Both the position numbers and the translations under genes were made by a program. 34,148 bases of DNA from Akkermansia sp. (GTDB taxonomy: Bacteria; Verrucomicrobiota; Verrucomicrobiia; Verrucomicrobiales; Akkermansiaceae): contig JAFWYD010000074.1 in NCBI GenBank assembly GCA_017517805.1, forward strand, positions 1 to 34,148, given 5' to 3'. The notes under the pieces were generated by a model, which saw only the letters and a program-made list of their open reading frames with translations, was not told where the DNA came from and searched no databases. Every line of letters begins with the position of its first letter. The first letter of the stretch is position 1. Below are positions 7,952 to 17,000 of the stretch, in pieces.

Positions 7952-10438
7952 ATGAAACGGTACCTACACGCCGCAGCAGTCCTGCTCTGCCTTAGTGCAT
8001 TCCCTGGCGAGGCAGGAGTTGCGCATCCTACCCAGAACTACCTCTGGTACAAGCAGCCAGCCATCGTCAAGGCTGCACCCCTTCCCTGGAAGCAGGAGCA
8101 GGAAAACCTTCCGGGCAAAGCCTGCAAAGACCCATGGGAAGCACAGACCCTCCCCATTGGCAATGGTCGCGTGGGTGGCACCATTTTCGGAGGCGACAGA
8201 TTGGAGCGGATCAACCTCAACGAGGTAAGCCTCTGGAGTGGAGGCCCCAACAAACCCGGAAACGGCAGCGGGTATTCCTATGGTCCGCTGGCAGGGAAGG
8301 ATCAGTTCGGCTCATACCAGCCCTTCGGCAACCTCTACATCGGCTTCGAGATGGAAGGCCGCACCAAGGAATACGCCCGCTCTCTGGACCTGGAGGATGG
8401 TATTGCACGGGTCTCCTTCAACTGCGACGGTGCGGAGCACGAGCGAGAATGCTTCGTGAGCGAGCCCGACAACATCCTCGTCTACATGGCGAAAACGGAT
8501 GACCCGAAGGGGCTCCACGCCCGCATTGCCCTCACCCCCAATCACTCCGTCTCATACTCCAAGCAGAAGCGAGGTATCGTCATGAGCGGCACCCTGGCCA
8601 ATGGAGAGAAGTTTGAAGGCCGGGTCATCATCCAGGCCAAGGGGGGCGAAGTCTCAGTCAAAGGCAAGGCCGGGGCCGTCAATATAACCGGCTATGGTAA
8701 AGGGGGCAATGCTATGGCTGCCGAATTCTCAGCCGACAACATTCCCTACATCGAAGTAGAAGGCTCCGAAGCCATCGTCCTCTATGTCTCCCTGGCCACC
8801 GACTACAAGATGGACTACGCCACCAACTGGAAAGGCAAGGACCCGGCCAGCACCAACAAGAAAATCCTCCAGAAGGCGGCCGTCAGGAACTACGGCGAAG
8901 TCCGCAAGGCCCATGTCGCCCACTACAAGAAACTTTTCAACCGACTTTCGCTGAGCCTGGGCAAGACCGATACCGATATCTCTGCCCTGCCTACTGATGA
9001 ACGCATCCGCCGCTACGATGGCGACGACCCTGAGCTGGAAGCCACCATTTACCAGTACGGTCGCTACGTTCTCATCGCGGGATCCCGCCCGGGCAACCTG
9101 CCGGTCAACCTGCAAGGCATCTGGAACGACAAAGTACACGCAGCCTGGGCCTGCGACTACCACAACAACATCAACCTCCAGATGTGCTACTGGGGTGCAG
9201 AAGTCGGCAATCTTTCCGAATGCCACATGCCATTCATTGATTTCATGCAGGCTATGGAAAAGCCGCTTTCCGAAATGACCCGGACCCACTTCGGCACCCA
9301 TATCGGCGGCTGGACCACCCGCATCTCCCAGAATCCCTGGGGTGGCGGCGGCTGGGTGAAGTGGAACCCGCCAGTCAACGCCTGGTACGCCCTGCACATC
9401 TGGGACCACTACAACTTCACCCACGATAAAGCCTACCTGAAAAACGTCGGGTACCCGATTCTCAAAAGCATCTGCGCCTTCTGGGAAAGCTACCTTAAGG
9501 AACTGGGGCCGGGCGGCGAGGGGCTCATGTCCGACGGCAAGAAGATTGATGTGAGCCAATACCCCGAGCTCAAGGATATCAAGGCGGGCTCACTCGTCTC
9601 CCCGAACAGCTGGTCCCACGAATGGGGCCCCGATGAAGACGGAGTCATGCACGACCAGCAGCTCATCTGGGAACTCTTTGATAACACCGCCAAGGCCGCC
9701 AGAGAACTGGGTGTTGACTCAGCCTGGGCCAGGAAGCTCATTTCTCTCCGCGATCGGCTGGTTCCCAACCGTGTGGGCGAGGGTGGCTACCTTCAGGAAT
9801 GGATTATCGACCGCCCGGACAAAGTGCGTGGCCACCGCCACACCTCTCACCTCATCGGCGTATTCCCCGGAACCTCCATCTCGAAATCCAAGACTCCGGA
9901 ACTGGCAAAAGCCGCCATGAAGAGCCTGGAGCTGCGAGGTTGTGGAGGCGATAACCGCCGCAGCTGGACCTGGCCGTGGCGCACCGCGCTCTGGGCGCGT
10001 TTCGGTGAGACAGAGCAAGCCTACGAAATGGTGCAGAGCTATATCCGTTACAACGTGCTCGACAACCTGTTCGGCAACCACCCGCCCATGCAGATGGATG
10101 GCACCTACGGCATGACTGGCGGCATGAGCGAAATGCTGCTGCAAAGCCACGCCGGGCAGATTGAACTGCTGCCCACCCTGCCGGATGAGTGGGAGGAAGG
10201 CTACGTGAAAGGCATCCGCGCCCGCGGCAATATCACCGTCGACATCGCCTGGAAAAACGGCAAGGTCACAGACTACAAGCTCACCGGGGGTGACAAGGGC
10301 GAGCCGGTCACCGTGGTGGTCAATGGAAAGGCAGTCAAGGTCACCCCGAAAGCCGAAGCAGGAGATGGCGATGATGACACCCCGGTGAAAAAGAAGAAAA
10401 AGAAGAAAAGCAAGAGAAAGAAGTCATCTGCCGACTAA
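7952..10438 (+). CDS. GH95-family alpha-L-fucosidase, exported
   Basis: The 828-aa protein has an N-terminal signal peptide (MKRYLHAAAVLLCLSAFPGEA). GH95 hallmarks run in order: LPIGNGRVGGTIFGG with ERINLNEVSLWSGG near the N-terminus, NLQGIWND and the paired-Asn segment YHNNINLQMCYW, then SWSHEWGPDEDGVMHDQQLIWELF, RSWTWPWRTALWARFG, and the closing PPMQMDGTYGMTGG with EMLLQSH and LLPTLP. Family members cleave alpha-1,2-fucose by inversion (some act on L-galactose), so mucin or milk fucosyl glycans are plausible substrates. The active-site-proximal text differs from the commonest GH95 wording, so specificity is uncertain. The C-terminus ends in an odd Lys-rich tail (VKKKKKKKSKRKKSSAD). A terminator follows. 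Confidence 0.9.
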   Translation: MKRYLHAAAVLLCLSAFPGEAGVAHPTQNYLWYKQPAIVKAAPLPWKQEQENLPGKACKDPWEAQTLPIGNGRVGGTIFGGDRLERINLNEVSLWSGGPNKPGNGSGYSYGPLAGKDQFGSYQPFGNLYIGFEMEGRTKEYARSLDLEDGIARVSFNCDGAEHERECFVSEPDNILVYMAKTDDPKGLHARIALTPNHSVSYSKQKRGIVMSGTLANGEKFEGRVIIQAKGGEVSVKGKAGAVNITGYGKGGNAMAAEFSADNIPYIEVEGSEAIVLYVSLATDYKMDYATNWKGKDPASTNKKILQKAAVRNYGEVRKAHVAHYKKLFNRLSLSLGKTDTDISALPTDERIRRYDGDDPELEATIYQYGRYVLIAGSRPGNLPVNLQGIWNDKVHAAWACDYHNNINLQMCYWGAEVGNLSECHMPFIDFMQAMEKPLSEMTRTHFGTHIGGWTTRISQNPWGGGGWVKWNPPVNAWYALHIWDHYNFTHDKAYLKNVGYPILKSICAFWESYLKELGPGGEGLMSDGKKIDVSQYPELKDIKAGSLVSPNSWSHEWGPDEDGVMHDQQLIWELFDNTAKAARELGVDSAWARKLISLRDRLVPNRVGEGGYLQEWIIDRPDKVRGHRHTSHLIGVFPGTSISKSKTPELAKAAMKSLELRGCGGDNRRSWTWPWRTALWARFGETEQAYEMVQSYIRYNVLDNLFGNHPPMQMDGTYGMTGGMSEMLLQSHAGQIELLPTLPDEWEEGYVKGIRARGNITVDIAWKNGKVTDYKLTGGDKGEPVTVVVNGKAVKVTPKAEAGDGDDDTPVKKKKKKKSKRKKSSAD

Positions 10439-10446
10439 GATTTCAA

Positions 10447-10478
10447 GCCTTCTGCCCTGCCGGGCAGGAGGCCGTTTT
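10447..10478 (+). terminator. Intrinsic terminator after the GH95 gene
   Basis: Stem GCCTT-CTGCCC (10447-10457) pairs with GGGCAG-GAGGC (10462-10472) around a TGCC loop, with one T-G pair. TTTT follows at 10475-10478. It starts 8 nt after the stop codon. Confidence 0.75.
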
Positions 10479-10512
10479 CATGTGCAATGACGAACCGGGG
10501 CCCGCTTTTGGC

Positions 10513-10542
10513 TTGCAAGCACGGGCTGCAATCTGCTAGGAT
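10513..10542 (+). promoter_or_regulatory. Promoter with predicted leaderless transcript
   Basis: TTGCAA (10513-10518) and TAGGAT (10537-10542) have an 18-nt spacer. The expected start is at or within 1-2 nt of the ATG at 10549, with no room for a Shine-Dalgarno. Confidence 0.55.
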
Positions 10543-10548
10543 AGGCGC

Positions 10549-11127
10549 ATGCTTTTTGAACGCGAAACAGTCACCCCGCACGGCAGGCTTGCCGCCATGG
10601 AGGAACTGTTTGCCCGGGTCGCCAAGCGCCGCGACACCGCACATGAACCCGGGCATGTGCCCGTAGAAACGCTGGAAGCCTTCGGCGACCTGGAAACCCC
10701 GCTCCGCTACATGCTGGAAGCCGCCTCTGCCGGCTGCAAGGACCGGGCGCGCCTCTCCCAGCTGCGCAAGGTTGAAAAGTGCCTCAACAACCTGCCCGAA
10801 GCACTGATGACCAGTCTTTCTGCCGAACCGGATGAAAACTGGTTGTGCCTGTTTCGCCACCTGTTGCAGCTGCACACCCTGCTGACCGATGCAGGCATAG
10901 GCACCGAGGCAGGAGAATACGCCACCCTGTTGCAGAAGATGGTGCAACTGGCCGAAAAAGTCTCCCAGGCGGCCCGGGTGGAAATCAGCCCAGCTTCCAT
11001 GTTCACCCTGCTGCTCATGCAGGTGGAAATGCAGCGCATCAACCACCCCCGCAAGCGGCGCAAACCCGCCCGCAAACGCCGCAAGGCCAAGTCCCGGAAA
11101 ACGGCCTCTGCCCCCAAGGAAGCCTGA
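10549..11127 (+). CDS. Hypothetical helical protein with basic C-terminal tail
   Basis: This 192-aa protein is not recognised. It is predicted to be mostly alpha-helical (for example YMLEAASAGCKDRARLSQLR and LCLFRHLLQLHTLL), without a signal peptide or TM segment. The last about 30 residues are dominated by Arg/Lys (RKRRKPARKRRKAKSRK), suggesting nucleic acid or membrane-surface binding. It has its own promoter between a terminator and the convergent J-domain gene, whose stop is 4 nt away. Codon pattern and third-position GC look like the neighbours, so it is very likely a real gene. Confidence 0.7.
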   Translation: MLFERETVTPHGRLAAMEELFARVAKRRDTAHEPGHVPVETLEAFGDLETPLRYMLEAASAGCKDRARLSQLRKVEKCLNNLPEALMTSLSAEPDENWLCLFRHLLQLHTLLTDAGIGTEAGEYATLLQKMVQLAEKVSQAARVEISPASMFTLLLMQVEMQRINHPRKRRKPARKRRKAKSRKTASAPKEA

Positions 11128-11131
11128 GCGC

Positions 11132-11896
11132 TCAATCAGATTCCGCTTGTGGGGCCGATTCTGCGGCTGGTTCAGGCACCGGCTGGGTAAAATCGCATTT
11201 TTCCAGGAAGGAAGCCGCCGTCTTATTGCCCTGGGCTGCGGCTTTCTGCCACCAGGCCTGAGCCGCCGGGCGGTCCATCTGCACCCCGGCACTACCGGAA
11301 TAAAGCAACAACCCGAGCCTGAGCTGCGCACGGGAATCGCCGGCTGCGGCAGCCTGTTCGAGCTCAGCCCGCATCCGGGCCAGGCGCTCGCGCACCACAG
11401 CATCCGGCGGTTCGGGTTTCTCAGGCGCAGCAGTTGGTTCGCTTCGCCTGCCCTCCCACGAGCCCATCCGCAACACGAATGGAGCCAGGGCACTCAGCCA
11501 GAATACCACCATGATGAAGCTCACCCAGCGCGACATCTTCTTGCGCATGGGCAAGCCTCCGTAGCGCCGGCGCGCAACATGTTTCTCGCGGCGTGAGTCG
11601 CGGGAGCGACCTCGCCGCATCGAAAAACGAGCCACCCGTGGCATGCTGGCCAATTCCGGAGTCTCAGCATAGCGGATATCGCGTTCGCGGGCTTCATCAT
11701 ACAAGCGGCGCTCGCGTTCATCACCCAGAATGCGGTATGCCTCGGCCACCAGCTTGAAGCGGTCTTCAGCCACGGCATCCCCCGCATTCAAATCCGGATG
11801 ATATTTTTTCGCCTGGCGGTAATAAGCCTGCTTAATCTCAGCAGGGGTGGCAGAAATCTCAATCTCGAGCAGAGCATAGTAATCCGGCTGCGGCAT
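11132..11896 (-). CDS. J-domain protein with TM segment and Sel1 repeat
   Basis: Residues 5-68 form a J domain (YYALLEIEISATPAEIKQAY, then KKYHPDLN with the HPD tripeptide at 33-35, and LVAEAYRILGDERERRLYDEA). Such domains stimulate DnaK ATPase. A basic linker (RRGRSRDSRREKHVARRR) leads to one hydrophobic span, about 124-143 (VSFIMVVFWLSALAPFVL). After a Pro-rich stretch, a Sel1 repeat (AQLRLGLLLYSGSAGVQMDR...AWWQKAAAQGN) closes the protein. The topology implied is a cytoplasmic J domain and a periplasmic Sel1 module. A GGAGG lies inside the end of the upstream gene, 3 nt apart. It is the last gene of the yqeY-ispD operon. It is not a canonical DnaJ (no Gly/Phe or zinc domain). Confidence 0.85.
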   Translation of the reverse strand: MPQPDYYALLEIEISATPAEIKQAYYRQAKKYHPDLNAGDAVAEDRFKLVAEAYRILGDERERRLYDEARERDIRYAETPELASMPRVARFSMRRGRSRDSRREKHVARRRYGGLPMRKKMSRWVSFIMVVFWLSALAPFVLRMGSWEGRRSEPTAAPEKPEPPDAVVRERLARMRAELEQAAAAGDSRAQLRLGLLLYSGSAGVQMDRPAAQAWWQKAAAQGNKTAASFLEKCDFTQPVPEPAAESAPQAESD

Positions 11897-11899
11897 CTC

Positions 11900-12712
11900 T
11901 CACCTCCTCCATTCGTGGGCAAATGCCAGCATATTCCAACGGGGACACCACCCGAGACTGCGCAGGCGGGAACAATCCACCAGCATATCCGAAACACCCC
12001 GCAGCGAGGGGAGCATCGACTCCTCCTCCGGGGCAATGCCGAACTCTGCCTCCAGCGCGGCATACACCTCCCCCCGGGCAAAACACTCACCGCTCACATT
12101 GAACACCCCCTCTGGCAACCAGGGGCGAATCCCCAGCAGCAGAAGAGCCTGCACAGCATCATCGCGGTGCAGATAGTTCAACAACCTGCCAGCAGAGCCG
12201 GGCAAGCCGGGTAGAGCGCAGAAATAACGCCGCAGCAGCTCGCAGCGACCAGGGCCGAACAGAGGAGCCAGACGCGCCACAACCCCGCCGGATTCCAACA
12301 CCACACGCTCAGCCTGCAGCAGAATCCCGGCCCGGGGCGACTCTGCACGTGGCGGGGTTGCCTCCGTAACCACCTCTCCCCGGCAAGCTCCATAAACCGA
12401 GGTGGACGAGCAAAACACCACCCGCGTCTGGCGCAGCAACTGCGCCAGATTCAGCACGGGTGCCAGATAGGCCTGCCGGTAATCCTCTGCAGAGCCCCCG
12501 CGCGTAGCGGTGCAGCAGTACACAATATCAGGCACCAGCCGCTCCAGCGCATGCTCCAGCACGGCCAGGTCTGCAGCTGTCCCGCGCAGACAGGAAACAG
12601 CCGCCGGGTCAATTGTCAGCACCCGGGCACCGGCAGTGCGGCATACCCCAGCCAGCGCCGAGCCCAGAAACCCGGCACCCAGCACCCACACACTATGCCC
12701 CTGCAAATTCAC
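11900..12712 (-). CDS. Atypical SDR / NAD(P)-dependent epimerase-like protein (YeeZ type)
   Basis: The 270-aa protein has a Rossmann fold with the nucleotide motif VLGAGFLGSALA near the N-terminus, FCSSTSVYG in the middle and ARLAPLFGPGR later. The YxxxK catalytic pair of ordinary extended SDRs is missing. The aligned segment reads SPRAGILLQAE, resembling the SERGRALLEAE pattern of the atypical YeeZ-like group. NAD(P) binding is likely, while classical epimerase or dehydratase chemistry is doubtful. Its ATG overlaps the ispD stop by 4 nt and its stop is 3 nt from the J-domain gene, so it is in an operon. The substrate is unknown. Confidence 0.8.
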   Translation of the reverse strand: MNLQGHSVWVLGAGFLGSALAGVCRTAGARVLTIDPAAVSCLRGTAADLAVLEHALERLVPDIVYCCTATRGGSAEDYRQAYLAPVLNLAQLLRQTRVVFCSSTSVYGACRGEVVTEATPPRAESPRAGILLQAERVVLESGGVVARLAPLFGPGRCELLRRYFCALPGLPGSAGRLLNYLHRDDAVQALLLLGIRPWLPEGVFNVSGECFARGEVYAALEAEFGIAPEEESMLPSLRGVSDMLVDCSRLRSLGWCPRWNMLAFAHEWRR

Positions 12713-13377
12713 GCCCGGTGCAACCAGATAAGCTCAGCCAATTCCAGATCACCCGGCAGGGTTATCTTCAAATTCACCCCTACCTGCACCAGCTGGGTCG
12801 GCACCCCGAGCGCCTCCATGGCTGATACCTCATCGGTCACCACCAGCCCCTGCGCCTTCACCCTGGCATACGCCTCGGAGAGAAGCTCCAGCCGGAAAAT
12901 CTGCGGTGTTTCCATGCCCCACAAACAATCGCGGCTCACTTTCTCAGGCAGAGAAAGTCCGGCAGCATCGGCACGTTTCAGCGTATCCACCACCGGGTGG
13001 GCGCATGTGGCAGCCCCGGTCTTTGCCGCAGCCTCCAGGCAGCGGCAAATCCCCTCCGGGGTGATAAGGGGGCGCGCTCCATCGTGCACCGCCACCATGC
13101 GGGTCCCCGCAGGCAGGGCTGCCAGACCAGCCGCCACCGAATCCTGACGCTCGGCCCCACCATCGACCCGGCTAACCGGCACCGGGAAAGTGGCCGTGGC
13201 GAGGCCGGTTTCCACCCACCGGGATTCGGGGCAAACCACCACCACCGCCTCTGCACCGGCAGCCACAAAGGCATCCACACTCCGACGCAGCACAGGCAAC
13301 CCGGCCAGAGGCGCTGCCAGTTTATCGAACCCGGCACGCCGCGAACTCCCCGCCGCTACTATGACTGCGCAGAACAT
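12709..13377 (-). CDS. ispD: 2-C-methyl-D-erythritol 4-phosphate cytidylyltransferase
   Basis: IspD joins CTP with MEP to give CDP-ME, the third step of the MEP isoprenoid pathway. All family signatures are present: VIVAAGSSRRAGFDK (the CTP-binding loop), GGAERQDSV, VHDGARPLI, the ETPQIFRLE block and TDEVSAME. The length is 222 aa from the ATG at 13377, which matches the usual start position (MxxAVIVAAG). An in-frame TTG at 13398 would overlap the yqeY stop (TTGA) and is an alternative coupled start. It overlaps the SDR gene by 4 nt. Confidence 0.95.
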   Translation of the reverse strand: MFCAVIVAAGSSRRAGFDKLAAPLAGLPVLRRSVDAFVAAGAEAVVVVCPESRWVETGLATATFPVPVSRVDGGAERQDSVAAGLAALPAGTRMVAVHDGARPLITPEGICRCLEAAAKTGAATCAHPVVDTLKRADAAGLSLPEKVSRDCLWGMETPQIFRLELLSEAYARVKAQGLVVTDEVSAMEALGVPTQLVQVGVNLKITLPGDLELAELIWLHRA

Positions 13378-13394
13378 AGCTTCTGGAGAAAATC

Positions 13395-13850
13395 TCAACT
13401 CAGGCGAGCCCCCACCAGCTGGGAAAGCAATTTACCGGGAGCGCGGCCTTCCGTGCGGGCCTGCATCTCCTTCATCACACGGCCCATATCCTTCTTCGTG
13501 CTGGCACCCAGCTCGGCAATGACGGCCTCGAGCACGGGCAGAATCTCAGCCTCTGTCATCTCCCTGGGCAGCAGAGCAGCCAGCACCGTGATTTCGGCCT
13601 GTTCCTTCTCCACCTGCTCGGTGCGGCCTGCCTGGGCATAAAGGGCGATAGCATCCTCGCGCTGCTTAATCTGCTTGCGCACCACGGCCTGCTCCTCAGC
13701 GTCTGAAAGCTCGGCATTCACGCTCCCCTTTGCCAGACGCGCCGTCTGCATCGCAGCCTTCAATCCGCGCAATGCACCCAGCGCCACGCTGTCCTTGGCG
13801 CGCATCGCCGCCTTCATCCCTTCCGTTATCTGGTCATTCATCGAACTCAT
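13395..13850 (-). CDS. yqeY: GatB/YqeY domain protein
   Basis: The protein is 151 aa from the ATG at 13850. The helical YqeY fold is recognisable by LRGLKAAMQTARLAKG, VVRKQIKQREDAIALYAQAGR, EKEQAEITVLAALLP and the tail GRVMKEMQARTEGRAPGKLLSQLV. The domain is related to the tRNA-binding tail of GatB (amidotransferase), but its stand-alone function is not settled. A second ATG nine bases downstream (13841) is possible. It is the first gene of a four-gene minus-strand operon. Its stop lies 18 nt before the ispD ATG. Confidence 0.9.
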   Translation of the reverse strand: MSSMNDQITEGMKAAMRAKDSVALGALRGLKAAMQTARLAKGSVNAELSDAEEQAVVRKQIKQREDAIALYAQAGRTEQVEKEQAEITVLAALLPREMTEAEILPVLEAVIAELGASTKKDMGRVMKEMQARTEGRAPGKLLSQLVGARLS

Positions 13851-13859
13851 AGTGCCACC

Positions 13860-13889
13860 ATTAAACCACGCATGCGCGCGCCTGAGCAA
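13860..13889 (-). promoter_or_regulatory. Promoter of the yqeY-ispD operon
   Basis: On the minus strand, TTGCTC (13884-13889) and TTTAAT (13860-13865) are separated by 18 nt. The predicted start is about 3 nt before the yqeY ATG. A GGTGG lies just before the ATG but mostly within the -10 to +1 interval. Confidence 0.5.
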
Positions 13890-13987
13890 GCCTGAAATGC
13901 ACTTCATGACAAGTATTGTGAGACTTTTCTGCCTCCATGCCCACGCTCCATGCTTCAATTATCTCCCCTGCGTAACGCGCTGCGTGC

Positions 13988-14016
13988 TTGACTCCCCCGC
14001 CCTGCCCTGTTATAAG
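13988..14016 (+). promoter_or_regulatory. Promoter of the M16 fusion gene
   Basis: TTGACT (13988-13993) and TATAAG (14011-14016) have a 17-nt spacer. The predicted start is near 14023, giving a 5' leader of about 52 nt without a clear Shine-Dalgarno. It is divergent from the yqeY promoter. Confidence 0.65.
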
Positions 14017-14074
14017 ATTTTTGAACATTCAGACCCTTGGTGGTGTCACTAACAGATAAGCATATTAAATCAGT

Positions 14075-17000
14075 ATGAAATACTATTCCCTTTTGCCCAT
14101 CATCGCGCTGTCGCTGAGCACCCCGCTGCTGTATGCCCAGGCACTCCCGGAAGCAGAACCCGCCGCCAGCCAGGGAGCAGAGGTAGTGGCAGAACTCCAG
14201 GAAGACCCGCAGATAACAAAAGGAGAATTGGCCAATGGGCTGCGCTACATCATCCGCCCGACCAGCGAGCCCAAAGGGCGAGCCAGCGTGCGGCTGTACG
14301 TCAACGTAGGCTCGCTGGATGAGCAGGAGCACGAAAAAGGCATATCGCACCTGCTAGAGCACCTGGTATTCAATGGTTCAAGAAACTTCAAGCGCGGCGA
14401 GCTCATACCCACCATGCAGCGACTGGGGCTGGGGTTCGGCGGCGATGCCAACGCCTACACCAGCCTGCTGGAAACCGTCTACATGCTCGACCTGCCGAAT
14501 CTGAATGAGGAGACGGTCAACTTTGCCTTCACCATCATGCGGGACTTTGCCGATGGTGCCACCCTGGAGGATTCAGCCATCGACCACGAGCGAGGCATCG
14601 TGAAGAGCGAGCTCTATGCACGAGATTCGGCCAGCTACCGCAGCATGATAGCCATGCTGCGCCATGCGGCCCCCGGCACGCGCCTGGCCGATTATCTGCC
14701 GATTGGCACCGAAGAAGTCATCATGGGCGCGCCTTACGAAGTATTCCGCAACTATTACAAGACGCACTACGTAGCGCGCAACATGACCGTCATCGTCACC
14801 GGTGATTTCGCACCGGAAACCGCCCTCGGCTGGGTGGAGAAACACTTCGGCAGCATGGAGGACACCCCCGCTGCAGCCCGCATAGCCCCCGGTACGCCCG
14901 ATAACCTGGGGCCGTCCGAACGGGTAGAGGAAAACCCCGAAAATGCGCACCTGAATGCCACGCTGATTGTCAGCAACCCCTGGCAGGAAAAACCGGACAC
15001 AGCAGAGCAACGCGTTCGCGACCTGCCGTTGCAGCTGGCATGCGCCATGCTCAACCAGCGCCTTGCACGCATGGCGCGCGAGGCAGACAGTCCCTTCCTG
15101 CGCGCCGGGGCCTCCCGGGAAGAATTATACCGGACCGCCGATATGTTCAGCTTCGGCATCACCAGCTCACCGGATAAATGGCAGGAAGCCTTCCAGAAAG
15201 CCATCATCGAACTGCGCCGGGCCTGCCAGTACGGATTCTCTGCCAGCGAGCTGGCAGAGATAAAAGCTATCGTCCGTGGTGGATTCACCCGCAAAAAGAA
15301 CAGTTGGAGCACCATAGATGCTGCCACCATGGCCAACTCCCTGGTGGATGCCATTTCCGATATGGCCAGCATGACCACCCCGGAAGAAGACCAGCGTATC
15401 TTTGAAGCAGGTATGCGAGCCATCGAAGCCAGCCCGGATATCTGCCGCCAGGCCCTGGAGCGAGAGTTTGCCCCGGACCGGGTGAAACTCATGCTGAGCG
15501 GGACCAAGGTGGACGGTATCGATAACTCCACCCTCCGCGCAGAGTTCAACAAAGTGATGCAGCAGGAAGTCACCCCGCCCGCAGAGGAAAAAGCCTCCAG
15601 TTTTGCCTACGAAAGCATTGGCAACCCCGGTAGCATCGAACAGCAGGCGGCGATTGAAGACCAGGGTATCACCACCCTCACCCTCTCCAACGGAGTGAGG
15701 GTCAATCTCAAACCGGTCGATTTCAGTAAAGGCAGCATCAGCGTGAATGCATACATCGATGGCGGCAGCCTGCGCCTCCAGCATGTACCCGGCCTGGCTT
15801 CCATGGCCGCCAATGTCATGCGCATGGGCGGGCTGGAAGCCCACGACCTCACCGAACTGGAAAAGCTCTTCGCCGGGCACAACGTGGGCATGAATTTCGG
15901 CATAGGCACCGACAGGTTCAACATCAGCGGCACAACCACTCAGGAAGACCTTGAGCTTCAGTGCAAGCTGCTGGCCGCCATGATTCTGCACCCCGGGTTC
16001 CGCAATGAGGGTGAAATCATGCTGCGCCGCCAGCTGCCATCCACCTACAATAAATTTGAAACAACCCCGAGCGGGGCATACAGCCTGCAAGCCCCCCGGC
16101 TCATGTACGGCAACGACCAGCGCTTCATTACTCCCGATAAGGAACAGGTCGAAGCCTGCACCACTGCCCAGGTGAAGCAAGCCCTCACGCCCTGGCTGCA
16201 GCAGGGTGCCATGGAAGTGAGCCTTGTGGGTGATTTCAAGGTGGAGGATGTGCTGCCCATCATCGAGCGCACCTTCGGTGCCATGCCTGCCCGCCAGCGC
16301 GAGTTCGCCCCGCTGAGCGAGGAAGAACTCAGCGTGACCACCGCCAGGTGGGGGCTGCGGAAATTCCTGCCCTACACCACGGAGCTGGATAAGACCATCG
16401 TCACGCAGGTGCGTCCCTGCGGCGATGGCATGGATCAGCGCCGCAACCGCCGGCTTGCGGTGCTTGCCTCCATTACCCGGGAAAAACTCTTCGATGGTAT
16501 CCGCGCCCAGCTGGGCGAGACCTATTCCCCCTCCGTGCGGCTCTCCACGCACCCCTCGCTGAAGAACGCCGCCACCATCACCACCGCCAGCGCGGGTGTG
16601 GTGGGCAACCGGGTGAAGGTCAACACCGCCATGGATGCCATCCTCAACGACCTGGGACAAGGTAAGATCAACCAGGAAGACCTGGACTGCGCCCTCAAAC
16701 CCTACATTGCGCGCACGCAGAAGAGCCTGCGCACCACCGGATTCTGGGAAAGCGCCCTGGCGCGCCTGCAGAGCGACCCGCGCCAGCTTCCGCTTCTGCG
16801 CGGGCTGGTGGAAGACGTACAGAGCATCACGCTGGAAGAAATTCAGCAACTCGCCCGCGAAATCTTCGGCCCGCAGGATAACACTAACTACTTCTTCACC
16901 ATGCCGGCAAACTCCGTTCCCCGGCATGAGCAGAGTACTCCTCCTCAGGAAACCCCGGACAACGGCTACACCATCATCACCACCGAAAGCACCAACTCGG

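Noticed and set aside
11900..12712. SDR protein as an inactivated pseudo-enzyme because YxxxK is missing
   Set aside because: The replacement pattern (RxxxLLxAE-like) matches the atypical YeeZ-type SDR group, so the absence looks like a family trait and not damage.
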